A DNA stretch of 46,534 nt, taken from IMG/VR virus record IMGVR_UViG_3300010354_000145, positions 1-46,534 of that record. One strand, written 5' to 3'. Positions within the stretch are counted from its first letter, which is position 1. Each line of letters starts with the position of its first letter. Positions 4,695 through 15,000 of this stretch are shown one piece after another. The notes under the pieces were generated by a model. That model saw nothing but the letters and a program-made list of their open reading frames with translations, made no database searches and was not told the DNA's origin. This stretch comes from a virus. Position numbers and translations under genes: made by a program.

Positions 4695-5462
4695 ATGGCA
4701 AAAGGATTTACTGTTAAGGCAGCATCACCAAAACCCAAGACTGATGATTGGGATTATGATGCAATTAAAGAAAGAATGAAAGGTAAGAGTATTGTATTCT
4801 GTCTTCCTGGAAGAGGATGCTCTTTTATCTTTCTAAAAGCATTTGTACAACTTTGTTTTGATCTTGTACAAAATGGAATGGCAATTCAGATTTCTCAAGA
4901 TTATTCTTCCATGGTGAACTTTGCACGTTGTAAAGTATTAGGTGCGAATGTTCTCCGTGGACCAAAGCAAGTTCCTTGGGATGGAAAACTTCAGTATGAT
5001 TATCAACTATGGATTGATAGTGATATTGTTTTTGATTCGAACAAATTTTGGCAACTCTGTGATGTTGCTCTTTCAGAAGATGGGACGGAGCGTGAAATTG
5101 TCGCAGGATGGTATGCAACTGAAGATGGTCACACAACCTCTGTCGCACACTGGTTAGAGGAGGATGATTTCCGTAAGAATGGTGGAGTGATGAATCATGA
5201 AACTGTGGAATCAATCAGCAAGCGTCGTAAGCCATTCACTGTAGACTACACAGGTTTTGGGTGGGTGCTCATTAAGAAGGGTGTCTTTGAGAACCTTGAG
5301 TATCCTTGGTTTGCTCCGAAGATGCAAGTCTTTGAGTCTGGTGCAGTTCAGGATATGTGTGGTGAAGATGTTTCATTCTGTCTTGATGCAAAAGAGAATG
5401 GACTAGAGATCTGGTGCGATCCTCGTATTCGTGTGGGTCATGAGAAAACTCGTATTATCTGA
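4695..5462 (+). CDS. Glycosyltransferase-like protein, 255 aa
   Basis: Likely a GT-A-fold sugar transferase that modifies phage or host glycans or DNA; the substrate is not evident. Features: an N-terminal Rossmann-like start (GKSIVFCLPGRGCSF, residues 30-44); an Arg-containing helix (SMVNFARCKVLG); a DSD metal/nucleotide-sugar motif at residues 108-110 (WIDSDIVF); an acidic GED motif near residue 223 (CGEDVSFC), typical of the catalytic base region; and a late His (RVGHEK). The start has a sigma70 promoter upstream. Its stop overlaps the next ATG (TGATGG), so it forms an operon with the 50 aa and 46 aa genes. Such genes are common in cyanophage genomes. Confidence 0.7.
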   Translation: MAKGFTVKAASPKPKTDDWDYDAIKERMKGKSIVFCLPGRGCSFIFLKAFVQLCFDLVQNGMAIQISQDYSSMVNFARCKVLGANVLRGPKQVPWDGKLQYDYQLWIDSDIVFDSNKFWQLCDVALSEDGTEREIVAGWYATEDGHTTSVAHWLEEDDFRKNGGVMNHETVESISKRRKPFTVDYTGFGWVLIKKGVFENLEYPWFAPKMQVFESGAVQDMCGEDVSFCLDAKENGLEIWCDPRIRVGHEKTRII

Positions 5463-5614
5463 TGGAAAAACTTTATAATATTCTTTATAAAGGAAGGAAA
5501 ATTTATACAAACCTCAGTGCTGATTCATGTACTGAGGTTCTTCAAGACCTCTCAGAATCTTTTTTCTCGGGAGAAGATATTAATTTAGAATTTATAGAAT
5601 TGGAGGAAACTTAA
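5462..5614 (+). CDS. Conserved-type small cyanophage protein, 50 aa
   Basis: ATG 5462 overlaps the stop of the glycosyltransferase-like gene. The product MEKLYNILYKGRKIYTNLSA... ends LEFIELEET. It begins with a beta-hairpin pattern and ends in an acidic tail whose codons supply the GGAGG ribosome site for the next gene. I recall similar small proteins in cyanophages at this place. Function unknown. Confidence 0.7.
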   Translation: MEKLYNILYKGRKIYTNLSADSCTEVLQDLSESFFSGEDINLEFIELEET

Positions 5615-5755
5615 ATGGCTAAAGGTGGAAGTAGTAAGATTGTTTTTCAACCAGGAGCACCGAAGAAGACTCGACAAGGACGTTCAGCTCGTACATTACT
5701 CAGTGCAACCTCTCGTAATGGTAAAAAGAAAAGATATCGCGGACAAGGAAAATAG
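5615..5755 (+). CDS. Small basic conserved cyanophage protein, 46 aa
   Basis: Begins directly after the preceding TAA, with TTGGAGGAAACTTAA giving a strong ribosome site. The sequence MAKGGSSKIVFQPGAPKKT... ends RNGKKKRYRGQGK. It is rich in Lys/Arg/Gly and probably unstructured, with a likely nucleic-acid or virion-interior role. Its motif SSKIVF(D/Q)PGAPK is familiar from many T4-like cyanophages. A terminator follows at 5766. Confidence 0.75.
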   Translation: MAKGGSSKIVFQPGAPKKTRQGRSARTLLSATSRNGKKKRYRGQGK

Positions 5756-5765
5756 TATAGATAAG

Positions 5766-5789
5766 GCAGGGGGAAACTCCTGCTTTTTT
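5766..5789 (+). terminator. Rho-independent terminator with a GAAA tetraloop
   Basis: Seven-base arms GCAGGGG/CTCCTGC (one G-U pair) close a GAAA tetraloop and are followed by six T. It separates the glycosyltransferase operon from the next gene. Confidence 0.85.
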
Positions 5790-5799
5790 ATTAGACTTT

Positions 5800-6495
5800 A
5801 TGGCATATCTAAATCACAATCTCCCAACAATTACCTGTTATATTCGTAATGAGTTTTTGTATAATCATAAAAAAGGGCACGGAGAGGTAACTTTATGCGA
5901 CGTACACTCCGTAGCGTCCTTAGAGAAGCACGTACCCCTCTTTGAGGCGTTTTTAGAGAACGGGGTAAACTGGACTCGAAGACCAATTCATGCTTTTTGT
6001 TGGAAACCTAATGCACCCGTTCCAGAACTAGAGGAGTGTATGTGGTGGGATTGCTTCTCCCCTTATATTGATGTTCAAGTACGTTCAAGATTGGCTAACT
6101 TACGTGCTGAACTAATCAATTATAGAGGAGAAAAAAATGAAGGAACCTATATGTTCACTCTTGATTGGTCATGGGAATCAAAATCTACATTGAATACTAA
6201 TTTTAGTGAGACTCCAGAACACAAATGTGCCCATTTTTTCAAAATGGATAATGGAAACTTCTATGCATACCCTAATAATAAGATATTATGGTATGATGAT
6301 GCATGGACAAAGAATAGAATTACCAAAAATCCAGGGTATGAAATAGATTTGACCGAATATTCCGTTGAGAATCGTCGTAAAATAGAGACATCAGACGATT
6401 TTATGTACGAAATCAAAGAAATTCGGGATAGCAACCCCGTAAAAAGTTCTGATTTAACAAATCAGGAGCTAAAAAATGACCAAACAAGTCGATAA
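5800..6495 (+). CDS. Conserved-type cyanophage protein of unknown function, 231 aa
   Basis: The sequence MAYLNHNLPTITCYIRNEFL... has an N-terminal region with HGEVTLCDVHSV and RPIHAFCWKP, a conserved-looking aromatic/Cys block (ECMWWDCFSPYIDV), a central TYMFTLDWSW and a charged C-terminal tail. There are no membrane segments or signal peptide. From memory, a protein of this type commonly sits just upstream of gp25 in cyanophages, so a structural or morphogenesis role is possible but unproven. It starts 10 bases after the terminator and overlaps the next gene by 20 bases. Confidence 0.75.
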   Translation: MAYLNHNLPTITCYIRNEFLYNHKKGHGEVTLCDVHSVASLEKHVPLFEAFLENGVNWTRRPIHAFCWKPNAPVPELEECMWWDCFSPYIDVQVRSRLANLRAELINYRGEKNEGTYMFTLDWSWESKSTLNTNFSETPEHKCAHFFKMDNGNFYAYPNNKILWYDDAWTKNRITKNPGYEIDLTEYSVENRRKIETSDDFMYEIKEIRDSNPVKSSDLTNQELKNDQTSR

Positions 6496-6730
6496 AGACG
6501 AAAATTTCATGAAAAATGAGTGGGGAACTCAATTTTTATCATCTGAATATGGTTGGGAAGCAAAAATAGAGAAGCAAAAGATGCTTCGTGAGATTGCAAA
6601 TGACGATTTAACACCAAAAAAGCATGATTTTTACCACCAAAACGAAATTCATGCAAAAATTCGTAATGATGAAGACTATGATGATTGGGAATATGGAACT
6701 GAACCACTCTATGAGTCCAAAAATCGTTAA
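6476..6730 (+). CDS. Acidic hypothetical protein, 84 aa
   Basis: ATG 6476 lies within the end of the 231 aa gene, with AGGAG 8 bases upstream. The product MTKQVDKDENFMKNEWGTQF... is highly charged, with AKIEKQKMLREIANDDL predicted as a helix and the acidic DEDYDDWEYG near the end. No family recognised. The overlap suggests coupled expression with the upstream gene; the late-type motif just downstream starts the gp25 unit. Confidence 0.7.
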   Translation: MTKQVDKDENFMKNEWGTQFLSSEYGWEAKIEKQKMLREIANDDLTPKKHDFYHQNEIHAKIRNDEDYDDWEYGTEPLYESKNR

Positions 6731-6736
6731 TAAATA
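6728..6736 (+). promoter_or_regulatory. Late-type promoter motif before gp25
   Basis: TAATAAATA, close to the T4 late promoter TATAAATA, ends 20 bases before the gp25 start and overlaps the previous stop codon. Confidence 0.6.
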
Positions 6737-6756
6737 AGTTAGATTTATTCATTTTT

Positions 6757-7158
6757 ATGCCTGTAGAACGGGTAAGTAAAGGTTTTAAAGACTTAAGCAT
6801 GTCCTTTCAAGTCAATCCGATCAATTATGATTTGATTGCACTTAAAAATGAGACTGCGATTGCCCGTTCTATCCGAAATCTAGTGCTTACATATCCCGGA
6901 GAGAAGTTTTTTAACGAAAATCTAGGATCAAAAGTAAGTCGTTCTCTCTTTGATAACATTGATGATATATCAGCATCTGTTATAAAAGATGAAATTGAAA
7001 ATACGATTCAAAATTATGAGCCAAGAGTTGATCTGATTGATGTTGTAGTTGATCCTGATTACGATAATAATAATTTCAATGTTACCGTGAATTACTACAT
7101 TATAGGAATTGATGCTCTTCCGCAGCAATTATCATTTGCACTTCAGCCAACACGATAA
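6757..7158 (+). CDS. gp25: Baseplate wedge subunit gp25
   Basis: A 133 aa protein, against 132 in T4. It is the small GPW/gp25-fold protein of the baseplate wedge, which contacts gp6 and the inner baseplate near the sheath. Family-like segments are NETAIARSIRNLVLTYPGEK, FNENLGSKVSRSLFDN and the C-terminal strands VTVNYYIIG. The next gene, gp6, starts at the base after its stop, the usual cyanophage pairing. A late-type TAATAAATA lies 20 bases upstream. Identification rests on sequence pattern, length and synteny. Confidence 0.93.
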   Translation: MPVERVSKGFKDLSMSFQVNPINYDLIALKNETAIARSIRNLVLTYPGEKFFNENLGSKVSRSLFDNIDDISASVIKDEIENTIQNYEPRVDLIDVVVDPDYDNNNFNVTVNYYIIGIDALPQQLSFALQPTR

Positions 7159-9075
7159 ATGGCATTAGTTAATTTTACCAATCTAGACTTCGATCAAATT
7201 AAAACTTCGATAAGGGATTATCTTAGATCGAATTCAAATTTTACTGACTATGATTTTGAGGGTTCAAACCTCTCAACACTAATTGATGTATTAGCATATA
7301 ATACCTATATTTCCTCATACAATGCTAATATGGTTAGCAATGAGGTTTTTATTGATAGTGCAACTTTAAGAGAAAATGTTGTTGCATTAGCAAGAAATAT
7401 AGGATATGTACCTAGATCAAGAACAGCGTCAAGAGCTACCGTTTCATTTTTTGTAGATACAACTGGATTTTCAACGAAACCACTTACATTAACCCTTAAA
7501 AAAGGAGTTGTCTGCACTTCTTCGAGCACATTTGGATCTGAAAGTTACACATTTGCTATTCCGTCTGATATAACAGTCCCTATTGTAAATGGAATAGCAT
7601 CTTTTGATGAAATTAAAGTTTATGAGGGGACATTTTTAACCTCAAATTTTACAGTTCAAGCAGAAAATCCAGCACCGCCTCAAAGATATATCTTAGAGAA
7701 TGCTAATATTGATACTTCTACGATTCAAGTATCAGTAAGAGATAGTCAATCTAGCACATCATCAAGAAAATTTAATCTATCCAATAATTTATTTGAAATT
7801 ACATCAACTTCAAGAGTATTCTTTTTACAAGAAATTGAAGATCAAAGATATGAATTAATTTTTGGCGATGGAATTTTTGGAGAGAAACTTCAGGCACAAA
7901 ATTATATTGATGTTTCTTATATTGCTACCAATGGAGAATCTGGAAATGGTGTTTCTGCATTTTCTTTCAATGGAAGAATTGTAGATAATAACAATAATCT
8001 CGTTACGACTGGAATTTCTTTAATTACCACTAATATTGTTTCTGAGGGTGGAAAAGAAATTGAATCAATTGATTCAATTAAGAAATATGCACCGCAAGTT
8101 TATGCTACACACAATCGAGCCGTAACTGCTGCCGATTATGAAGCATTGATTCCAAAAATTTATCCAGAAACTCAATCGGTTTCTGTTTTTGGTGGAGAAG
8201 ACTTAATCCCCCCTCAATATGGAAAGGTTTTTATTACAATCAAACCTTTCAATGGACAATTTGTACCCAATTCAATTAAAGATAACTTAAAAAGTGAGTT
8301 AAGAAAATATAGTGTTGCTGGAATTGTTGCAGAAATTGAAGATTTGAAGTACTTATATGTCGAAGTAGATACAACTGCTTATTATAATTCAAATCTTGCT
8401 CCAACCTCAGATTATGTAAAGACTTTAATATTAGATAATATTAATGCTTATGCTGCTTCTACAGAATTAAATAAGTATGGAGCAAGATTTAAGTATAGTA
8501 AGTTTCAAAAAATTGTTGATGATAGTCATGAATCAGTCACTTCAAATATTACAAAAATACAAATGAGAAGAGACTTGAGAGCAAGTTTAAATCAGTTTGC
8601 TAGTTATGAAATTTGTTATGGAAATGCATTTCATATTAAAAATATGAGTGGCTATAACATAAAGTCTTCTGGTTTTAAAGTTAGTGGAATTCCTGAAACG
8701 GTTTATCTTGGAGACATTCCAAATGCAGATGGAAAAAGGGGAACAGTTTTCTTGTTCTCAAACCCGGATTTCCCAAATCTACAAGTAAACCAAAAGTCTA
8801 TAGGAACGATTGATTATGAAAAAGGTGAAATTTTGCTAAATTCAATTAATATTATTTCAACTGAAAAAAATTCTGCTGGTGAAGCAATTATTGAAATTGC
8901 AGTAGTTCCAGTTTCGAATGATGTTCTAGGAAAACAGGATCTTTATTTACAACTAGATATTAATAAGAGTATTTTGAATATGAAGATTGATAGTATGTCC
9001 TCTGGTGCTGATATTTCAGCATCTTTATATGATGTTACCACAAGTTACACAAACGGCAGCCGTATAAGAAAATAA
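7159..9075 (+). CDS. gp6: Baseplate wedge subunit gp6
   Basis: A 638 aa protein (T4 gp6 is about 660). gp6 forms the ring joining the baseplate wedges. The N-terminus is typical: LDFDQIKTSIRDYLRSNS, DYDFEGSNLSTLIDVLAYNT and the NMVSNEVFIDSATLRENV helix, the start of a gp6/Mu gp47-like (baseplate J) protein. The middle has an IFGDGIFGEKL motif and the segment HNRAVTAADYEALIPKIYPE, both characteristic of baseplate J family members. It directly follows gp25 and precedes the gp7-like gene by 4 bases, so translation is likely coupled. Confidence 0.93.
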   Translation: MALVNFTNLDFDQIKTSIRDYLRSNSNFTDYDFEGSNLSTLIDVLAYNTYISSYNANMVSNEVFIDSATLRENVVALARNIGYVPRSRTASRATVSFFVDTTGFSTKPLTLTLKKGVVCTSSSTFGSESYTFAIPSDITVPIVNGIASFDEIKVYEGTFLTSNFTVQAENPAPPQRYILENANIDTSTIQVSVRDSQSSTSSRKFNLSNNLFEITSTSRVFFLQEIEDQRYELIFGDGIFGEKLQAQNYIDVSYIATNGESGNGVSAFSFNGRIVDNNNNLVTTGISLITTNIVSEGGKEIESIDSIKKYAPQVYATHNRAVTAADYEALIPKIYPETQSVSVFGGEDLIPPQYGKVFITIKPFNGQFVPNSIKDNLKSELRKYSVAGIVAEIEDLKYLYVEVDTTAYYNSNLAPTSDYVKTLILDNINAYAASTELNKYGARFKYSKFQKIVDDSHESVTSNITKIQMRRDLRASLNQFASYEICYGNAFHIKNMSGYNIKSSGFKVSGIPETVYLGDIPNADGKRGTVFLFSNPDFPNLQVNQKSIGTIDYEKGEILLNSINIISTEKNSAGEAIIEIAVVPVSNDVLGKQDLYLQLDINKSILNMKIDSMSSGADISASLYDVTTSYTNGSRIRK

Positions 9076-9079
9076 GAAT

Positions 9080-12000
9080 ATGGTAGAATCAAGAGTTAAG
9101 ATTAGTTCGATTGTTGAAAATCAACTTCCTCTCTTTGTTAAGGAAGAATTTCCTTTAGTAGAAGAATTTTTATCACAGTATTACATTTCTTTAGAGTCTC
9201 AAGGTGGAATATCAGATATTCTTCAAAATATTGATCATTATATAAAATTAGAACAACTCACAAATCTTGTTAGTTCCACCACCACAACTTCAAGTATTAC
9301 TTTTAGTGATGATGTTATTAATGTCTCATCAACGTCAGGATTTCCAGAATCTTATGGATTGTTAAAAATTGGAAATGAAATTATTACATACACATCCAAA
9401 ACAAATACTACATTTGGTGGTTGTATAAGAGGATTTAGTGGAGTTACCTCGTATCATGATTCAACAAAACCAGATCATTTAGTTTTCTCTTCCTCAGAAA
9501 TTGAAGAGCATTTAAGTGGAACGTCGGTATCTAATTTAAGTATTCTCTTTTTGAAAGAGTTTTTTAGAAAAGTAAAAACGCAATTTGCTCCGGGGTTTGG
9601 TGAAAGAGATTTAGACTCAGATTTAAATCAAAATCTTTTCATAAAGCAATCAAAAGATTTTTATTCATCTAAAGGAACTGATCAGTCTTTTGAAATTCTT
9701 TTTAGAGCTTTATATGGTGAAGATGTTGAAGTAATTAAACCAAGAGATTATCTTTTTATTCCATCTAATGCACAATATCGTGTTACCCGCGACTTAGTTG
9801 TAAAAGCACTTGATGGGGATCCTTTAGATTTACAAAACAGAACTTTATATCAAGATCAAGATTCTAATTTTCCAAAAGCATATGGATCTATTAATAATAT
9901 AGAAAGAATTGTAAGAGGATCTGAAGAATATTACGTAATCAGTTTAGATTATGATTATAATAAAGATATTAATGTAGAAGGATCTATTTTTGGTTCTTTT
10001 TCAATTCACTCACAAACAAAGTTAATTACACCTGCAGTAATTAACTCTAATACTCTTGATGTTGATTCTACTATCGGATTTCCAAAATCCGGATCACTAG
10101 TCGCTGATCTTGATAACGGAACTTCTGTTATCATTAACTATACTTCAAAATCTTATACTCAATTTTACGGTTGCACAGGAATAGATCAAAGTTTAGAATC
10201 TGGTCAAGATTTAAGAATTAACTCTTATGCTTATGGTTATTCTGGAATTGGAACAGAGAATGTTGTAAAGGTAAGAGTTACTGGAGTTTTATCAGATCTT
10301 CAAATTGATCAGAATACAAAGTATCATACTGAAGGTAGTAAAATTCAAGTAAAAACTCTTGGAAAAGATGTAAATGATATTAAAGCAAATAATTGGATCT
10401 TTAATATTGCAACAACTTATAATATTAATAAATTAGAACTTGTTGATTCTTCAAACTTTTCTTATAGAATAACAACATTTGATAATCATAGTTTATTTGT
10501 CGGAAACGAAGTAAAGTTAATTTTTACTGATGGAATTGAAATATTTTCATCCGTCTCGGAAGTTTTAAACACAAAATCTTTTGTAGTTACTGGTCAAGGT
10601 CAGTTAAACGTTTCTAGAAAAGACAAAGTTCAAAAATTAATTCAAAAAACTGATGCGTTAAATTTTCCATCAGCAAATATTTACAGTACGGATATTCAAA
10701 ATACTTATCAGGATCAAGATGGGTCAATTTACGTAGCATCATCATCTTTACCAAGTTACTTAAATCAACCTTTAACAATACAAAATAAATCTGTAATTTT
10801 CTCAGGGACTTTTAATGGAGAGGAACTGTCCATAGGTGTTCATGGTTTTTATACTGGAGATGCTATCTTCTATACTTCGGTTTCATCTACAAATACTCTA
10901 GGTATTAGTGATGGGTTATACTACGTAAAAAAAATTAGTTCAACCTCAATTAAACTTGCAAGAAGTAGATCAAATTTATACAATGGAAAATACTTAAGTT
11001 TTAGTGCAACGGTATCAAATAACCAAATTGTTTTAAATGATCTTGCTAATCAATCTTTAGAAAGTCAAAAAATAGTCAGAAAAATTTCAAACCCACAAAT
11101 TCCTAATGAACCACAATTAACATCTCCAGGTCCAATTGGAATTTTGGTCAATGGAGTTGAAATTTTAAATTACAAATCCAAAGATGCAATTTTTTATGGT
11201 CCACTAGAAGAAATTAATGTATTATCTCCAGGATCAAACTATGATGTTATTAATCCACCAGTTCTATCAATAAGTGATACTGTAGGAACAGGAGCTACTG
11301 GATATTGTGAAGTTGAAGGTAATTTTGAAGAAATTCGTGTAATTGATGGTGGATTTGATTATGTATCGGAACCAATTATCACAATTACTGGTGGAAATGG
11401 GTTTGGAGCAAAAGCAAAGGCAAATCTTTTTGAATTTGAGCACTTTGTAACTTTTAGTGCGATTCAAAATTCTGGGCAAGTTAATTTAACTAGCAATACA
11501 ATTGGACTTTCTTCTTATCATAAATTTAGAGATGGTGAAAAAATTGTTTATAAACCCGATGGTCAACAAGCAATTGGTGGTTTAACAACAGATTCTGTTT
11601 ATTATGCTTCAGTTCAAGATTCTTTAAGCATAAAATTACATAACACTTATAATGATGCGATTGCTGGTATTAATACAATAGATTTAACCTCTTATGGAGT
11701 AGGAAGTCAAAGAATCTTATCTTTTAATTTGAAGAAAAAAATATCTTCAATTACTGTTTATGATAATGGATCTGGATATAAAAATAGAAAAATTTCGGTA
11801 ACATCATCCGGAATTAACACCTATTCAAATTCTATTACTGCAAAAAATCATGGATATTCTACTGGAGAAATTATTAAGTATGAAACCAGTGGAGTTGAGA
11901 TTGGTGGATTAACCTCTGGGCAATCTTACTACATTACTTCTATAGATAAAGATTCTTTTAAATTATCTTTAGTTGGATCTGCAACAACAATTGGAATTGG

Positions 12001-15000
12001 ATCCGCTATTGTTGGAGTTTCTACACTTTCCAATTTTTACTTTAATACAAATCAATACATTGATTTTACTTCTTCTGGAAGTGGTTATCATACGTTTAAT
12101 TATCTACCAATTAATGTATCAGTAAATGGTATAATTGGAGTATCTACTAGAACAAATCAAAACTTTAACGCGATTTTACAACCTATAGTAAGAGGTGAGA
12201 TTAAGTCAGTATTTTTAGAATCTGGTGGAGAAAATTACGGATCTGAAGAAATTATAAACTTTAATAGACAACCTACGTTTACTTTACAAAGTGGAACAGG
12301 GGCTGAAGTAGTTCCAGTTATTTCAAATGGTAAAATTGTCGAAGTTCTTGTTACAAATCCTGGATATGGATACAACTCACCCCCATCATTTATAATTTCT
12401 AGATCTGGAACTGGTGCTTCATTAACACCGGTTATTTCTAATGGATCTTTATCTGAAGTAAAAGTAATTTATGGTGGTAAAGGGTATGAATTAGAAAAAA
12501 CAACTATTAAAGTTGTTTCTGCTGGTTCTGGATCAGAGTTTCAATCTCTTACACAACAATGGACAATTAATTTAGTTGAAAGATCTATTAGGAGCAATCA
12601 AATAACAGATGATGATGGATTTCTTTATACCGGAATTAATTCAAATTATGGATTACAATACACTCATTTATATGCACCAAGAAAATTAAGACAAACAATT
12701 CTTTCTCAAAAAATTGTTAATGGGCAAAATGTTTATGTTCCCGACTTAAGCATTGATTTGAATGGTAGAGAAACTTTATCTAATTCACATTCCCCAATAA
12801 TTGGATGGGCATACGATGGAAATCCAATTTATGGTCCGTATGGATATGAAACTACAAAAGGTGGAAAAATTAAACTATTAGAATCGGGATATTCTGGGGT
12901 ATTAAAAAATAATAGACCATCTACATCTACATATCCTCTAGGATTTTTTGTCGAAGATTATTCTTACCAAGGAACTGGAGATCTTGATGAATATAATGGA
13001 AGGTTCTGCATAACTCCAGAATTTCCAAATGGAGTTTATGCATACTTTGCAACTATTAATCCATCAAATCTAGAATCTTCACCACCATTTCAAAATTACA
13101 GAAAACCAGTATTTCCTTATTTTATTGGGAATAGATATAAGTCAATTCTTAATGAGTATAATGTACTACCATCTTCAAATCAAGATGACTTAGATTTAAA
13201 TGAAATAGGTGTTTTTAGGAACACTATACCATATGGTCTCCTCAATAAAAACACTGATTATGAATTTATTTTAAATCCAAATAGAATTAAAAAACAAAAT
13301 TCATTCATTACATATGCAAGTTCTGGAACTATAGATTCTGTTGGAATTAAAACTGGTGGTCTTAATTATCAAGTAAAAGACAAAGTTATTTTTAATAATT
13401 CAAATACAGGTGGTCAGGGAGCTAGTGCTGAGGTAAGCTTAATAAGAGGAAAAACTATAAATCAAATTAGTGTTAATAATATATCAATTGATGAAGTTGA
13501 ATTCATTCCTACTTCTTCCGAAGGATTTTTTATTGGATTTTCCCCATCTCCACATAATCTTTTAAATTCGGATGTTATCACTATCACAGGAGTAAGCACA
13601 TTTTCCACATATTTAGAAAAAACTTATACCATTGGAGTAAGATCCGATACTTTTTCTATTTTAACTGGTGTTGGTACAACTGGAGCAACCGGTATCGTCA
13701 CTTATTTTGATGTTATTGGTAGATTAGAATATCCTTGGATAAGAGAAAATGATATTTTACAAATCAATTCTGAAAAAATAAAAGTATTAAATATTGAACC
13801 AGAACTAAGTAGAATAAGAGTTCTAAGAGAGCAAGAAGGATCTATAGGAACTTCTCATACAGTTTCAACTCTTTTATATGAAAATCCAAGAAAGTTTATT
13901 CTTAATACAGGAATAAGTTCAGTAATATCAAACTACAAATATAATAGAGAATTATATTTTAATCCAATAGATGCAGTCGGATTAGGAACAATTTCTGGAG
14001 TTGGTATTGGAACAACATTATTATTTTCAAATCCAGGAACTGGGCTAACATCTTTGTTTATTCCCACCAGATCAATATACTTACCAAATCACAATTTAAA
14101 TACTGGCGATGAATTAATTTACTCTTCAAATGGTGGAAATCCATTATCAGTTTCTACAACTGGATTTACTTCATTCCAACTTACTGATAATCAAATTGTT
14201 TACACTGCTAAGATAAACGATAACTTGATTGGAATTGCAACATATAGAGTTGGTCTTGGATCATTTGGTTCTTTTGTTGGAATTAATAGTTCTATTAATA
14301 CCGATATTTTATATTTTACTGGGTTAGGTTCTGGGGAAATACATAGTTTTACAACAAACTATAATAATGTAATTACTGGTGAAGTAAATAAAAATCTAGT
14401 TACAGTTTCTACTGCGTCAACTCACGGATTACAAGTTAATGATAATATATTTTTAGAGTGTTTAACGGGAGTTTCAACATCTTATACAATTAAATATAAT
14501 GATTATCACAGAAGACTAGTAGTTAATCCAAAAGATTTTACTGCAGGAGATGTTGATGTAACTAATGATACTATCAATATAAATTCTCATGGATTTGTCT
14601 CTGGAGAAAAAGTTATTCATACTGCAACAACTCCATCTGGAGGATTGAAAAATAATGGAATATATTTTATTGTAAAAATTGATAATAATAAATTTAAGTT
14701 ATCTGAAACATCTTATAATTCCACATTAAACACCCCAATATGTGTTAATTTAACAAGTGCATCATCAGGCACTATATCTTTAATAAATCCTCAGATTATT
14801 GCAAGGAAAAATCAAAAAGTTATTTTTGATGTATCAGATTCTTCTTTATCATACAATAAAAACTTTACAAGTTATTCTGCTTTTGAATTCAATCTCTACA
14901 CTGACTCAAAATTTAATAATATTTTTGAATCCCAAATTAAAACAAATGTATTTTATGTAATTAGAACAGGTAGAGTTGGTATAGACACAACGGCTACAGT

